DNA from: an uncultured Desulfovibrio sp.
Lineage (GTDB): Bacteria; Desulfobacterota; Desulfovibrionia; Desulfovibrionales; Desulfovibrionaceae
Direction: 5' to 3'
DNA length: 22,903 nucleotides
Assembly (NCBI GenBank): GCA_947176055.1
Contig: CAMWPE010000008.1
Coordinates: forward strand, 1-22,903
Below are positions 1 to 5,552 of this stretch, one piece after another; within the stretch, counting starts at the first letter, position 1; each line of letters opens with the position of its first letter. A program made the position numbers and the translations under genes. The notes beneath the pieces were generated by a model. The model did not search any database, was not told the DNA's origin, and saw nothing but the letters and a program-made list of their open reading frames with translations.

Positions 1-2
1 AA

Positions 3-722
3 GGGCTGACCGTCGAAAAGGAGATGCCAAAGCCGCAATTCTGGACGGATCCCGCTACCAATCAACAACATTACGTCCAGTTCCCGGGAGCGGAAAAGGG
101 GTTCAGAAATAATCCGGCGAAGGAGTGGCTGGAGGGGAAGGAAATAAAAGGAACCGCGTCTCACTTATCAGGCGATCCATTTTTCGAGAGATTTAAAAAT
201 ATTGTAATAGATGTCTTCAAAATTAATCCAGACTATTATATAAACGCTGAATGTAGAAGGAATTGCCAGCGTTGCGTTCTGGCGTATGAACGGCGCAGGC
301 GCGGTGATAATGTCGAAGCTATGCCCAATCCCTATCCAGATCGGAGTGGCACCAGTCTTCGAAAGTCAATTAATGGGAGCGAAGCGTTTAAAAATGCGGA
401 AATACATGGCATTAACCATAAAGGAGGAAAAGCGATAGGGAAAGAGGAATTAAAAGCTATTCTCAAGAAAAAAAATGAGTTGCCAGATGGCGCAAGAGCG
501 GCTATCTTTTGGGTAAAACCCGATCGCGAATCTTCCCACATCATTGTATGCGAAAAAATAGGGGAAAGGGTAGTCTTTATTGATCCTCAATCAGGAGCTA
601 GAGGAGACGCCGCCTTAAGAAAGTGCTATGCGCCCAATGGATACTCTTGGTATCGTATTGATAATTTAGAACTAAATGAGGATTTTGAATGGAACGAAGT
701 GATAAAAGATGCTCGCTTATGA
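3..722 (+). CDS. MuF-type minor head protein, C-terminal part, with papain-fold (Tox-PL) toxin domain; 5' end outside window
   Basis: The frame is already open at base 3 and the first ATG (24) has no clear reason to be the start, so this is most likely the end of a longer gene. The first ~40 residues (FWTDPATNQQHYVQFPG..GFRNNPAKEW) resemble the C-terminal end of Mu gpF-like head morphogenesis proteins, which often read PGFDYNPGKA. The rest matches the Tox-PL / papain fold toxin 1 pattern. Counting from the ATG at 24, there is a probable nucleophile Cys81 in RRNCQRC, then a G-x-x-V-x-A-x-P stretch, His172 in SHIIV and Asp187 in FIDPQSG, which form a plausible Cys-His-Asp triad. Papain-fold toxins of this family include glutamine deamidases and peptidases; the target here is unknown. 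Phage MuF proteins with C-terminal polymorphic toxin domains are a described class. The toxin part is more AT-rich than the structural genes. It overlaps the next gene by 4 bases (ATGA). Confidence 0.75.
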   Translation, partial: GLTVEKEMPKPQFWTDPATNQQHYVQFPGAEKGFRNNPAKEWLEGKEIKGTASHLSGDPFFERFKNIVIDVFKINPDYYINAECRRNCQRCVLAYERRRRGDNVEAMPNPYPDRSGTSLRKSINGSEAFKNAEIHGINHKGGKAIGKEELKAILKKKNELPDGARAAIFWVKPDRESSHIIVCEKIGERVVFIDPQSGARGDAALRKCYAPNGYSWYRIDNLELNEDFEWNEVIKDARL

Positions 723-940
723 CCGAAGCCGAGGCGCGCTCCCTTCTGCGCGAATTTATGGAACGCCCTTATAAAGGCAGGGACTGGCCAAAAGTGTGGA
801 TTGGAGAAGCGTTATCAACAGACGAATTAGGATATATGTTTCAGGCCACTTATTATCAGGAAAACGAAAATCCTGAAGAGGGCTGGCAACGCTGGAGCGT
901 TGACCCAAAGACAAGAACGTGTATGCTTGACATCATGTAA
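719..940 (+). CDS. Probable immunity protein for the upstream Tox-PL toxin
   Basis: A 73-residue acidic protein whose ATG (719) overlaps the toxin's TGA as ATGA, which suggests translational coupling. An upstream in-frame ATG at 689 would lie deep inside the toxin gene and is less likely. The N-terminus (MTEAEARSLLREFM) looks helical and is followed by strand-like segments ending in GWQRWSVDPKTRTCMLDIM. This layout is reminiscent of Imm35/YrhB-type immunity proteins, which are found beside papain-fold toxins, but I cannot confirm the family by eye. Position, size and overlap with a toxin gene are the main arguments. Its stop codon runs directly into the terminator hairpin at 939-964, so it is the last gene of this transcript. 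It could also be an unrelated small phage gene. Confidence 0.6.
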   Translation: MTEAEARSLLREFMERPYKGRDWPKVWIGEALSTDELGYMFQATYYQENENPEEGWQRWSVDPKTRTCMLDIM

Positions 941-964
941 AAAGCCGCCAAGAGGCGGCTTTTT
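939..964. terminator. Perfect bidirectional rho-independent terminator
   Basis: AAAAAGCCGCC (939-949), loop AAGA, GGCGGCTTTTT (954-964): an 11-bp perfect stem with A and T tracts on both sides, so it can stop transcription in either direction. It sits between the converging immunity gene (+) and the retropepsin-SEC-C gene (-). On the + strand it would block late transcription from F into I unless there is antitermination or a new promoter downstream. Confidence 0.9.
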
Positions 965-988
965 ACATGAATTTCTGAATTGACCCAA

Positions 989-1603
989 TTAAGAGTTTTT
1001 ACCACAACATTTCTTAAACTTTTTTCCACTCCCACATGGGCACGGATCATTGCGTCCCACTTTTGGTTCAGTGTTGTAAAAAGTTGGAGACCGTCGAAAC
1101 TGGCGACCATTTTGTAAATGCGCGGTTTGTATATCGTCGAGATACATTCCTCCAAAAGAAGGCATTTGAAAACTGAAAAACATATCTTTGCCTTCAACGC
1201 TGATTAAAAACTCTCCAAGAGTAATTATGTCCATGCCAATTAGCATATCAAAATCAGATGTATCTTCAATCCCGTACAGGGATGTTGACGGAATCATGAC
1301 GTTATTGGGCAGTATTAATCCTGCCATTTACTCTTTGGAATTATAAACGCCACCTACTCCTTGTAACTGACAATCTGAAAGTTCTGGCAATTTAAGTCGA
1401 GTTGCTAGGGAACGGCATATTGTAGAAGAGGTAGCCCCTGTATCCCAAAGTCCTCTCCATATTCCGTCGATAGAGTGGACTTCTTCTCCATCATGGTATG
1501 GAAAAGTAAGCTTGATAGGTGTAATAATTTTAAGATCGCTTGCATGGAAGCGAGTTTTAAAACCTTTATGCCTTCTCCTGATTTGATCTTGCATTTTAGG
1601 CAT
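989..1603 (-). pseudogene. Retropepsin-like aspartic protease with C-terminal SEC-C motif, interrupted by an in-frame TAA
   Basis: Read on the minus strand from ATG 1603, the first 91 codons contain the aspartic protease active-site motif GLWDTGATSS (Asp54-Thr-Gly-Ala), then the expected GVGG turn. A TAA at 1330-1328 ends this frame. The same frame continues at once with ATG and 112 codons that complete the fold (DFDMLIGMDII, the typical second half of clan AA single-domain proteases) and end with a SEC-C zinc-binding motif (VGRNDPCPCGSGKKFKKCCG). The second half alone lacks the catalytic Asp and the first half lacks the core, so the two belong to one 204-codon gene. Explanations are a nonsense mutation (TAA is one base from TAC/TAT), a base-call error, or readthrough/reinitiation at the TAA-ATG junction. 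The start overlaps the upstream small gene by 8 bases; an alternative ATG lies at 1594. The bidirectional hairpin at 939-964 would terminate it. Confidence 0.75.
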
Positions 1604-1853
1604 TTGCAGTCATGCCTTTGAAGACATACCAGTTCGCAAAATGAGCAGTATAAGCGCTATTACCAGGAATACATTTTACAATCATGAATTGGCCGTCTTC
1701 GAGTCCTCTAACCTTCATCTCGCGATATGCCGTCAATTTGTCAGGGTACTCCCCTAAAAATTCCCCATTTTGCACGGCAATTATTTGTCCTTCATGCTCC
1801 TTGAGCAACCTATCTTGGTTTTCGATGTACATCTCAAGCTGGCTCTTCGGCAT
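1596..1853 (-). CDS. Small DUF5678-like protein, first gene of the retropepsin operon
   Basis: An 85-residue protein beginning MPKSQLEMY. The start at 1853 is preferred because AGGAGG lies six bases upstream (1859-1864). A longer start at 1925 would place the likely promoter inside the gene. The core reads LLKEHEGQIIAVQNGEFLGEYPDKLTAYREM..RGLEDGQFMIVKCIPG. This is the same pattern as DUF5678-type proteins: a strand pair around a 'xxxVAIxxGxV' segment, an amphipathic helix, then a C-terminal strand ending in a P-G turn. Small proteins of this kind are found next to retropepsin-like genes in bacterial genomes (from memory, not checked). No enzymatic motif is visible. The 8-base overlap with the protease gene indicates they are translated together. 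Confidence 0.65.
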   Translation of the reverse strand: MPKSQLEMYIENQDRLLKEHEGQIIAVQNGEFLGEYPDKLTAYREMKVRGLEDGQFMIVKCIPGNSAYTAHFANWYVFKGMTANA

Positions 1854-1896
1854 GGCGATCCTCCTGTATAACGTCGCTGAACGCTCCCTAGTGGTT

Positions 1897-1925
1897 AAAA
1901 TACCCATTCTTTCCCTATTACTCAA
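1897..1925 (-). promoter_or_regulatory. Sigma70-like promoter for the minus-strand retropepsin operon
   Basis: Minus strand: TTGAGT (-35, 1925-1920), 17-base spacer, TATTTT (-10, 1902-1897). The start site expected near 1890 leaves a ~37-base leader before the ATG at 1853 and its AGGAGG site. The promoter is independent of the phage late operon, so these genes could be expressed in the lysogen. Confidence 0.55.
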
Positions 1926-1976
1926 TAGCTAACGTTTTTGTTTTTCCCGTGTGGAGGAGTTGTTTGGTAAATAGCG

Positions 1977-2198
1977 TTACCTCCGTATCCCTCGCCTCAC
2001 GTCCATGCGCCTCGCTCCGTTTTTGTTTTTTTTACGCAAAGCCTCCCCTTTGCGGATACTGGCATGGAAATTAAGAAGTGTGGACGCGAAAACTTCTGGC
2101 GCTTGGGAAATCATTTTGGCCGCTTCTTCCGCGCACCTTTCCACTATCTCCTTGCATTCTTCAGAATTTAAGGGCTCTGTATCTCGCTCATGTGACAT
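1977..2198 (-). CDS. Small hypothetical protein of the cargo island
   Basis: A 73-residue protein starting MSHERDTEPLNSEECKEIVERC. The ATG at 2198 is chosen because GGGAGAAAAT lies just upstream; a longer reading from 2279 has no ribosome site. The first two thirds are predicted helical with an amphipathic pattern (EECKEIVERCAEEAAKM), and the last ~20 residues are strongly basic (RKGEALRKKNKNGARRMDVR). That is compatible with nucleic-acid binding or a disordered tail, but no known domain is recognised. It is separated from the retropepsin operon by ~120 bases with that operon's own promoter, so it is probably a separate unit. Confidence 0.45.
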   Translation of the reverse strand: MSHERDTEPLNSEECKEIVERCAEEAAKMISQAPEVFASTLLNFHASIRKGEALRKKNKNGARRMDVRRGIRR

Positions 2199-2250
2199 AT
2201 TTTCTCCCTGAATCAGTATATAAATACGAAAGTGTAGCGCGAGGCGAAAT

Positions 2251-2279
2251 AGCATAATCATTTTGCTCAAACAGGGCAA
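2251..2279 (-). promoter_or_regulatory. Possible sigma70 promoter for the small minus-strand gene
   Basis: Minus strand: TTGCCC (-35, 2279-2274), 17 bases, TATGCT (-10, 2256-2251), about 50 bases before the ATG at 2198. The boxes are moderate matches only. Confidence 0.35.
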
Positions 2280-2312
2280 TAATTCTTCGCACCCCGCGCT
2301 TGCCGTCCATGC

Positions 2313-2358
2313 GAAAACCCCCTTTCTCCCCTATAAAGGCGAGAAACGGGGTTTCAAA
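2313..2358. other. Imperfect long hairpin upstream of the I-gene cluster
   Basis: AAACCCCcTTTCTCcCCT (left arm) and AGGcGAGAAAcGGGGTTT (right arm) pair over 7+6+3 bases with C-C mismatches, with the loop around TATAAA (2332-2337). It lies just before the AAAGGAGG ribosome site at 2362. It is not followed by a good T tract, so it is not a clear terminator. It may instead be a regulator site or leader structure at the point where late transcription must restart. Confidence 0.4.
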
Positions 2359-2373
2359 TTTAAAGGAGGCAAA

Positions 2374-2574
2374 ATGCCAACCGTAATAGACGCTGGGAGC
2401 GAGGATTTAGATGCGAAGACGATTTCTGAAAATTTGCCTCAAACTTTGCGCGAAGTCGCTTCGGCTCTTAAAGAGGCTGGATGCTCTTCACTTGAGATCA
2501 GATTGGCTCTCTTGGCTTTATGCGGAGTTCAAGTTTCGGCTACAGATCTTTTCCGTTTGCGCGTTCTTCATTGA
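2374..2574 (+). CDS. Small hypothetical phage protein
   Basis: A 66-residue protein starting MPTVIDAGSEDLDAKTISE. The ATG at 2374 is preferred over one at 2263 because AAAGGAGG lies five bases upstream. The sequence is mostly helical (NLPQTLREVASALKEAGCSSLEIRLALLAL) and ends GVQVSATDLFRLRVLH. The last part could be a helix-turn-helix-like pair (LEIRLALLALCGVQVSATDLFRL), but it is too short for a firm call. It is the first gene of the + strand cluster leading into the protease/scaffold gene. Confidence 0.55.
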   Translation: MPTVIDAGSEDLDAKTISENLPQTLREVASALKEAGCSSLEIRLALLALCGVQVSATDLFRLRVLH

Positions 2575-2595
2575 TTCTCTTCTCCAGAGGCAACT

Positions 2596-2817
2596 ATGGA
2601 AAAATCGCCGCTTTTTCAATTAATGGATGATTTTACAAATTTACTTGATTTTGAGCGCGTTGAAAACGCCGCGAACGCCGTAATTTCGCGGGCGGCTATC
2701 GAAACTCCCGCGCTGGCCATCGAATCGCTTGCGCGTCTTCTCGCCATTGAAGTCGCAAGACGCAAAGGAGCCGAAGCGAGATTGAAACGGATTATAAGCG
2801 AGGAACGAGAGATATGA
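2596..2817 (+). CDS. Small hypothetical helical phage protein
   Basis: A 73-residue, almost entirely helical protein (DDFTNLLDFERVENAANAV; LARLLAIEVARRKGAEARLKR). AGAGG lies a few bases before the ATG. It overlaps the protease/scaffold start by four bases (ATGA at 2814-2817), so the two are probably coupled. Position suggests a head-assembly or late regulatory role, but no family is recognised. Confidence 0.6.
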   Translation: MEKSPLFQLMDDFTNLLDFERVENAANAVISRAAIETPALAIESLARLLAIEVARRKGAEARLKRIISEEREI

Positions 2818-3740
2818 AATGGATCGAAATAGCCCGTACTGGAACTTTTACGGACAGTTCCGGACGGCTTCAGACTTTCACAGAATCCGATTTATCCGAA
2901 ATCGCCCAATCCTATAATCCCGACAAACGCGACTGCCCTCTTGTCTTTGGGCATCCGAAAACAGATTCGGCTCCGGCCTTTGGCTGGATGAGCGCCATCA
3001 AGGCTGAAAACGGAAAATTGCTCGCACAGTTCGCCAGCGTTCCGGACGCGGTCAGGGAAGTTGTGGCAAAAGGGCATTATAAACACGTCAGCATGAGCCT
3101 CATGCCGGATCGCGTAACCTTGCGTCATGTGGCGCTCCTGGGAGCGGCGCAACCGGCCATTGACGGATTGAAAGCCATCGAGCTTCGTCACGCTGACGAC
3201 TTTATTACGGTAGATTTTTCAACTCAACAAGGGACGGACGCGATGACCGAGCAGGAATTGCAGAGAAAAATTGGCCAGCTTGAAGAGCAGATAAAAGCCC
3301 TTCAGACCGAAAACGCCTCGCTGAAAAGCCAGGCGAAGACGCAAAAGGAAAGCCAGGAAAAGATCGAGGGCGACAAGAAAGCCGCCGAAGCGAAGGCGGA
3401 AAAGGCCGTCGCCGAGTTCGCCGCCTATCGCCAAAAGGTCGAGGGCGACAAGCGCGAGGCCCGCGTTTCGGAGCTGGTCAAGGCCGGAATGGTGACGCCG
3501 GCCGAAAAACAGTCCGTTCTCGATTTCGCCGCGAAACTGGCCGCGAGACCTGAAGACACTGTGGATTTCGCCTCGCCGGACGGAAGCAGACAGACCGTAA
3601 CGCTCGAGGAGCGGTATTTCCGCGAGCTGGAGGCCAGAAATCCCGATGGAAGAACTATTAATTTTTCCATTCCTCCGGCCCACGCGATGGATCGGAATGA
3701 GCAACCCTTCAACCCCGACGAACTCGCGGCCAAATTATAG
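2814..3740 (+). CDS. Mu gpI-like head maturation protease with in-frame scaffold domain
   Basis: 308 residues. The N-terminal ~130 residues (MKWIEIARTGTFTDSSGR..FGHPKTDSAPAFGW..HVSMSLMPD..LRHVALLGAAQPAI) match the Mu gpI-type prohead protease family, including the conserved V-x-G-H-P and HVALLG segments. From about residue 144 the protein changes to a charged coiled coil (MTEQELQRKIGQLEEQIKAL..KAAEAKAEKAVAEF) followed by a C-terminal segment ending NPDELAAKL, as in capsid scaffolds. In Mu, the scaffold gpZ is the nested C-terminal part of gene I, made from an internal start. Here an ATG at 3243 preceded by AAGGGA would give that product. The enzyme cleaves scaffold and head proteins during prohead maturation. 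The start overlaps the upstream gene and is preceded by GAGGAACGAGAG. Confidence 0.85.
   Translation: MKWIEIARTGTFTDSSGRLQTFTESDLSEIAQSYNPDKRDCPLVFGHPKTDSAPAFGWMSAIKAENGKLLAQFASVPDAVREVVAKGHYKHVSMSLMPDRVTLRHVALLGAAQPAIDGLKAIELRHADDFITVDFSTQQGTDAMTEQELQRKIGQLEEQIKALQTENASLKSQAKTQKESQEKIEGDKKAAEAKAEKAVAEFAAYRQKVEGDKREARVSELVKAGMVTPAEKQSVLDFAAKLAARPEDTVDFASPDGSRQTVTLEERYFRELEARNPDGRTINFSIPPAHAMDRNEQPFNPDELAAKL
3243..3740 (+). CDS. Probable nested scaffold protein (gpZ-like), internal start of the protease gene
   Basis: An in-frame ATG at residue 144 of the protease gene follows AAGGGACGG at 3228-3236, a usable ribosome site at normal distance. It begins exactly where the protease domain ends and the coiled-coil scaffold begins (MTEQELQRKIGQLEEQ). 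The product would be 165 residues. Nested in-frame scaffolds are known for Mu (I/Z) and lambda (C/Nu3). This is an inference from position and motif. Confidence 0.5.
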   Translation: MTEQELQRKIGQLEEQIKALQTENASLKSQAKTQKESQEKIEGDKKAAEAKAEKAVAEFAAYRQKVEGDKREARVSELVKAGMVTPAEKQSVLDFAAKLAARPEDTVDFASPDGSRQTVTLEERYFRELEARNPDGRTINFSIPPAHAMDRNEQPFNPDELAAKL

Positions 3741-3749
3741 GAGCGACGC

Positions 3750-4124
3750 ATGAACGAAGGCTTTTTAGGGAAATATGTCGTCGGCGGCGAAAGGGCCGCG
3801 ACGGACGATCACCCGCCGGTCATCCATCATTTGCCTCTTTCCAAAAGCGTCGACTCGGCGCTTGCCGTCGGCGTCGCGATGAAGCGGACTGACGACGAGG
3901 AAACAGGCGTATCCTGGGAACCCTTGCTCTCTACGGATACGGACGCCGAGCCCGGGGCTGTCGTCGATGCTCCCTGCGACGCGACTGGCGAGAATGGCGA
4001 AACTTCGGCGCTGTGCGTCGTCCACGGATGCGTAAAGCGGAGGCTCCTGAAGACCGGCGACGGCAAGGACTTGACCGCGACGCAAGTAGCCCAGCTGGCC
4101 GGAAACGGGATCTTCGCCGTCTAA
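3750..4124 (+). CDS. Probable head decoration protein
   Basis: 124 residues, located between the protease/scaffold and the major capsid gene, where lambda gpD-like decoration proteins are usual. The C-terminal third (VHGCVKRRLLKTGDGKDLTATQVAQLAGNGIFAV) follows the gpD-type pattern: a strand, a short loop, a helix beginning T-A-x-Q/E, and a final G-I-x-x-V strand. The middle is acidic. GAGCGACGC lies before the ATG. These proteins bind the outside of the expanded capsid. The assignment rests mainly on position and the C-terminal pattern. Confidence 0.55.
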   Translation: MNEGFLGKYVVGGERAATDDHPPVIHHLPLSKSVDSALAVGVAMKRTDDEETGVSWEPLLSTDTDAEPGAVVDAPCDATGENGETSALCVVHGCVKRRLLKTGDGKDLTATQVAQLAGNGIFAV

Positions 4125-4149
4125 AAGAGTATAACGAGGTGAATTTATT

Positions 4150-5145
4150 ATGTTAGCCAATCTGAAAAATGTCTTCGCTCCCCAGGCCATCCGGCAGACG
4201 CTTAAAGCCTTGCCGCCTGTGGCCTCCACGATCATGGACTCCTATTTCAAGAGCCGCCCGACGCATCCGCTACCCATGATCGGCGTCGCCGAACTCAAGG
4301 CCGTCGTGCAGACCGTGCCCGTAGTCCGCAGGGACGGGGCTCCGATTCCGCTTCTGGAGGAAAGCGTGGAGACCAATTTCTTCGCGCCGATGCCGATCAA
4401 GACCCAGGTTCCGGTTTCCGCCTCCGAGCTGAACGATCTGCGGGTGATGATGGGCAATCAGTCCTCCATCGAAGCCTGGAAAACGCGCAAGATCGAGCAG
4501 ATCCGCCAGACTATCCACAACACAACAGAAGGAATGTGCGCCGGCGTACTGTCTTCCGGCAAATTGTCGTGGCCCGTCCAGCTCCCCGGCGGTCGTGCCG
4601 CCGATTACGGGCTGGATTACGGCGCTCCGCTGGAATACGAGCCAGCGGCCAAATTGACCGGAACGAGCAAGATGAGCGACGTATACCGGATCGCTCGCGC
4701 CATGCATCAAAAGATCAACGAGGCCGGTCTCGGCGGCAAGGTCGAATTCCTGTGCGGACAGGACGTGGCCACAGTCTTCATCGATATGGCCGAAAATTAC
4801 AAGTCCACGGCCAAGGACGCGCCCATATCCATCAGGCTCGGCAACGGCGAGGTTCAGATCGGCTCCTACTCCATCAAATTCATGGACGAGACCTATCCGG
4901 ATCCGCTAACCGGCCAATGGAAGCCGAAGCTGGATCCGAAGACGCTCATGGCCGTCGCCGTCGATGTGCCCGGGACGATCTGGTACTGCGCCATTGATTC
5001 CATCTCCGCGAACAACGCGGCGGTTCCGCTCCACATCGTGCCCGTAAAGCGCGACGACGACACGGGAATCACGCTGATCGCGCAGGCCAAGCCCATGCCC
5101 GCTAGACCGGCCAGATCAGTCTGCAAGTGCGTCGCGGTGGCGTAA
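4150..5145 (+). CDS. Major capsid protein (lambda gpE-type, HK97 fold)
   Basis: 331 residues, typical for the phage capsid E family. The layout fits: an N-terminal segment with a P-loop-like 'HPLPMIGVAELKAVVQTVPVV' stretch, a central helix (ASELNDLRVMMG..SIEAWKTRKIEQIRQTIHNTTEG), and a strand-rich second half. Near the end, SYSIKFMDETYPDPLTGQWKPKLDP resembles the conserved Y-x-D-x-x-G segment of this family. It follows the scaffold and decoration genes as expected, with GAGGTG before the ATG. The family call is by pattern and neighbours. The C-terminal residues (RSVCKCVAVA) are unusually Cys-containing. Confidence 0.75.
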   Translation: MLANLKNVFAPQAIRQTLKALPPVASTIMDSYFKSRPTHPLPMIGVAELKAVVQTVPVVRRDGAPIPLLEESVETNFFAPMPIKTQVPVSASELNDLRVMMGNQSSIEAWKTRKIEQIRQTIHNTTEGMCAGVLSSGKLSWPVQLPGGRAADYGLDYGAPLEYEPAAKLTGTSKMSDVYRIARAMHQKINEAGLGGKVEFLCGQDVATVFIDMAENYKSTAKDAPISIRLGNGEVQIGSYSIKFMDETYPDPLTGQWKPKLDPKTLMAVAVDVPGTIWYCAIDSISANNAAVPLHIVPVKRDDDTGITLIAQAKPMPARPARSVCKCVAVA

Positions 5146-5177
5146 TTCTTGTTGAGGATTTCCAAAGGGAGAAGACG

Positions 5178-5423
5178 ATGATTCTATCCATATCTTCGAT
5201 AATCTCTAGAATTTGCGGTTCTGTTTCCGACGCTTCTCACGCGCTCCTCTCGTTATTTAGACGCTTCAAGGGCGTTTTGCGCCTTTTCGCGAGACGGAAA
5301 TCTCGCGAGCCGTCCGTAATGTTCGTCTGGACGCCTTTAGTATGCGCTCGACGCTTTTTGCGCCGCTCGCTTCGGCTTGTCTGGACATGGAATGGCTCGT
5401 CTTATACGCGCTTGGCCGCATGA
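5178..5423 (+). CDS. Doubtful small basic ORF after the capsid gene
   Basis: 81 codons starting MILSISSIISRICGSVSDA, with AAAGGGAGAAG correctly placed before the ATG at 5178. The product is hydrophobic at the start, then very Arg-rich (RRFKGVLRLFARRKSRE; ARRFLRRSLRLVWTW). It resembles nothing known to me, and its codon use (many CTA, ATA, TTA) differs from its neighbours. The same bases contain inverted repeats (CGCGAGA-cggaaa-TCTCGCG, around 5287-5306). In Mu, gp35 occupies this position, but I see no similarity. It may be non-coding with a spurious frame. Confidence 0.3.
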   Translation: MILSISSIISRICGSVSDASHALLSLFRRFKGVLRLFARRKSREPSVMFVWTPLVCARRFLRRSLRLVWTWNGSSYTRLAA

Positions 5424-5552
5424 ATTTTGGGAAAAGCGCGAAATGGCCCGTATTTGCCCTGTGTCGAAAATTTTGCCCAATCCGGATAGCAAGCCGGAAT
5501 TAAAAGTTAGACTAGTCTAATACTAGTCTAAAACGCCGTCTCGAGGGTTTCC
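5424..5552. other. Intergenic gap without a convincing gene, contains CTAG palindromes
   Basis: Together with the doubtful ORF before it, this makes a ~400-base break (5146-5552) in an otherwise tightly packed operon. Only very short frames (25-53 codons) without ribosome sites occur. The notable content is the palindrome and repeat at 5507-5531 and a GAGGG site for the next gene. Confidence 0.6.
5507..5531. promoter_or_regulatory. Operator-like palindrome with a second half-copy one helical turn away
   Basis: TTAGACTAGTCTAA (5507-5520) is a perfect 14-bp palindrome. It is followed directly by TACTAGTCTAA, so ACTAGTCTAA is repeated at 5511 and 5522, an 11-base spacing that puts both copies on the same face of the helix. 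TAATAC within it could serve as a -10 box (no good -35), as in activator-dependent late promoters. It lies 22 bases before the gp36-like gene. Confidence 0.45.

Noticed and set aside
1854..1925. Longer start (ATG 1925) for the DUF5678-like gene
   Set aside because: A good promoter lies over this region and the ATG at 1853 has AGGAGG at ideal distance.
2199..2279. Longer start (ATG 2279) for the small cargo gene
   Set aside because: No ribosome site; the ATG at 2198 has GGGAGAAAAT upstream.
3219..3704. 161-codon minus-strand frame
   Set aside because: Antisense shadow of the coiled-coil scaffold region: Leu/Arg-rich because the sense strand is rich in Lys/Glu/Ala codons.
5342..5503. 53-codon frame and shorter ones in the gap after the capsid gene
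   Set aside because: No ribosome site, no family resemblance, and they overlap each other in different frames.
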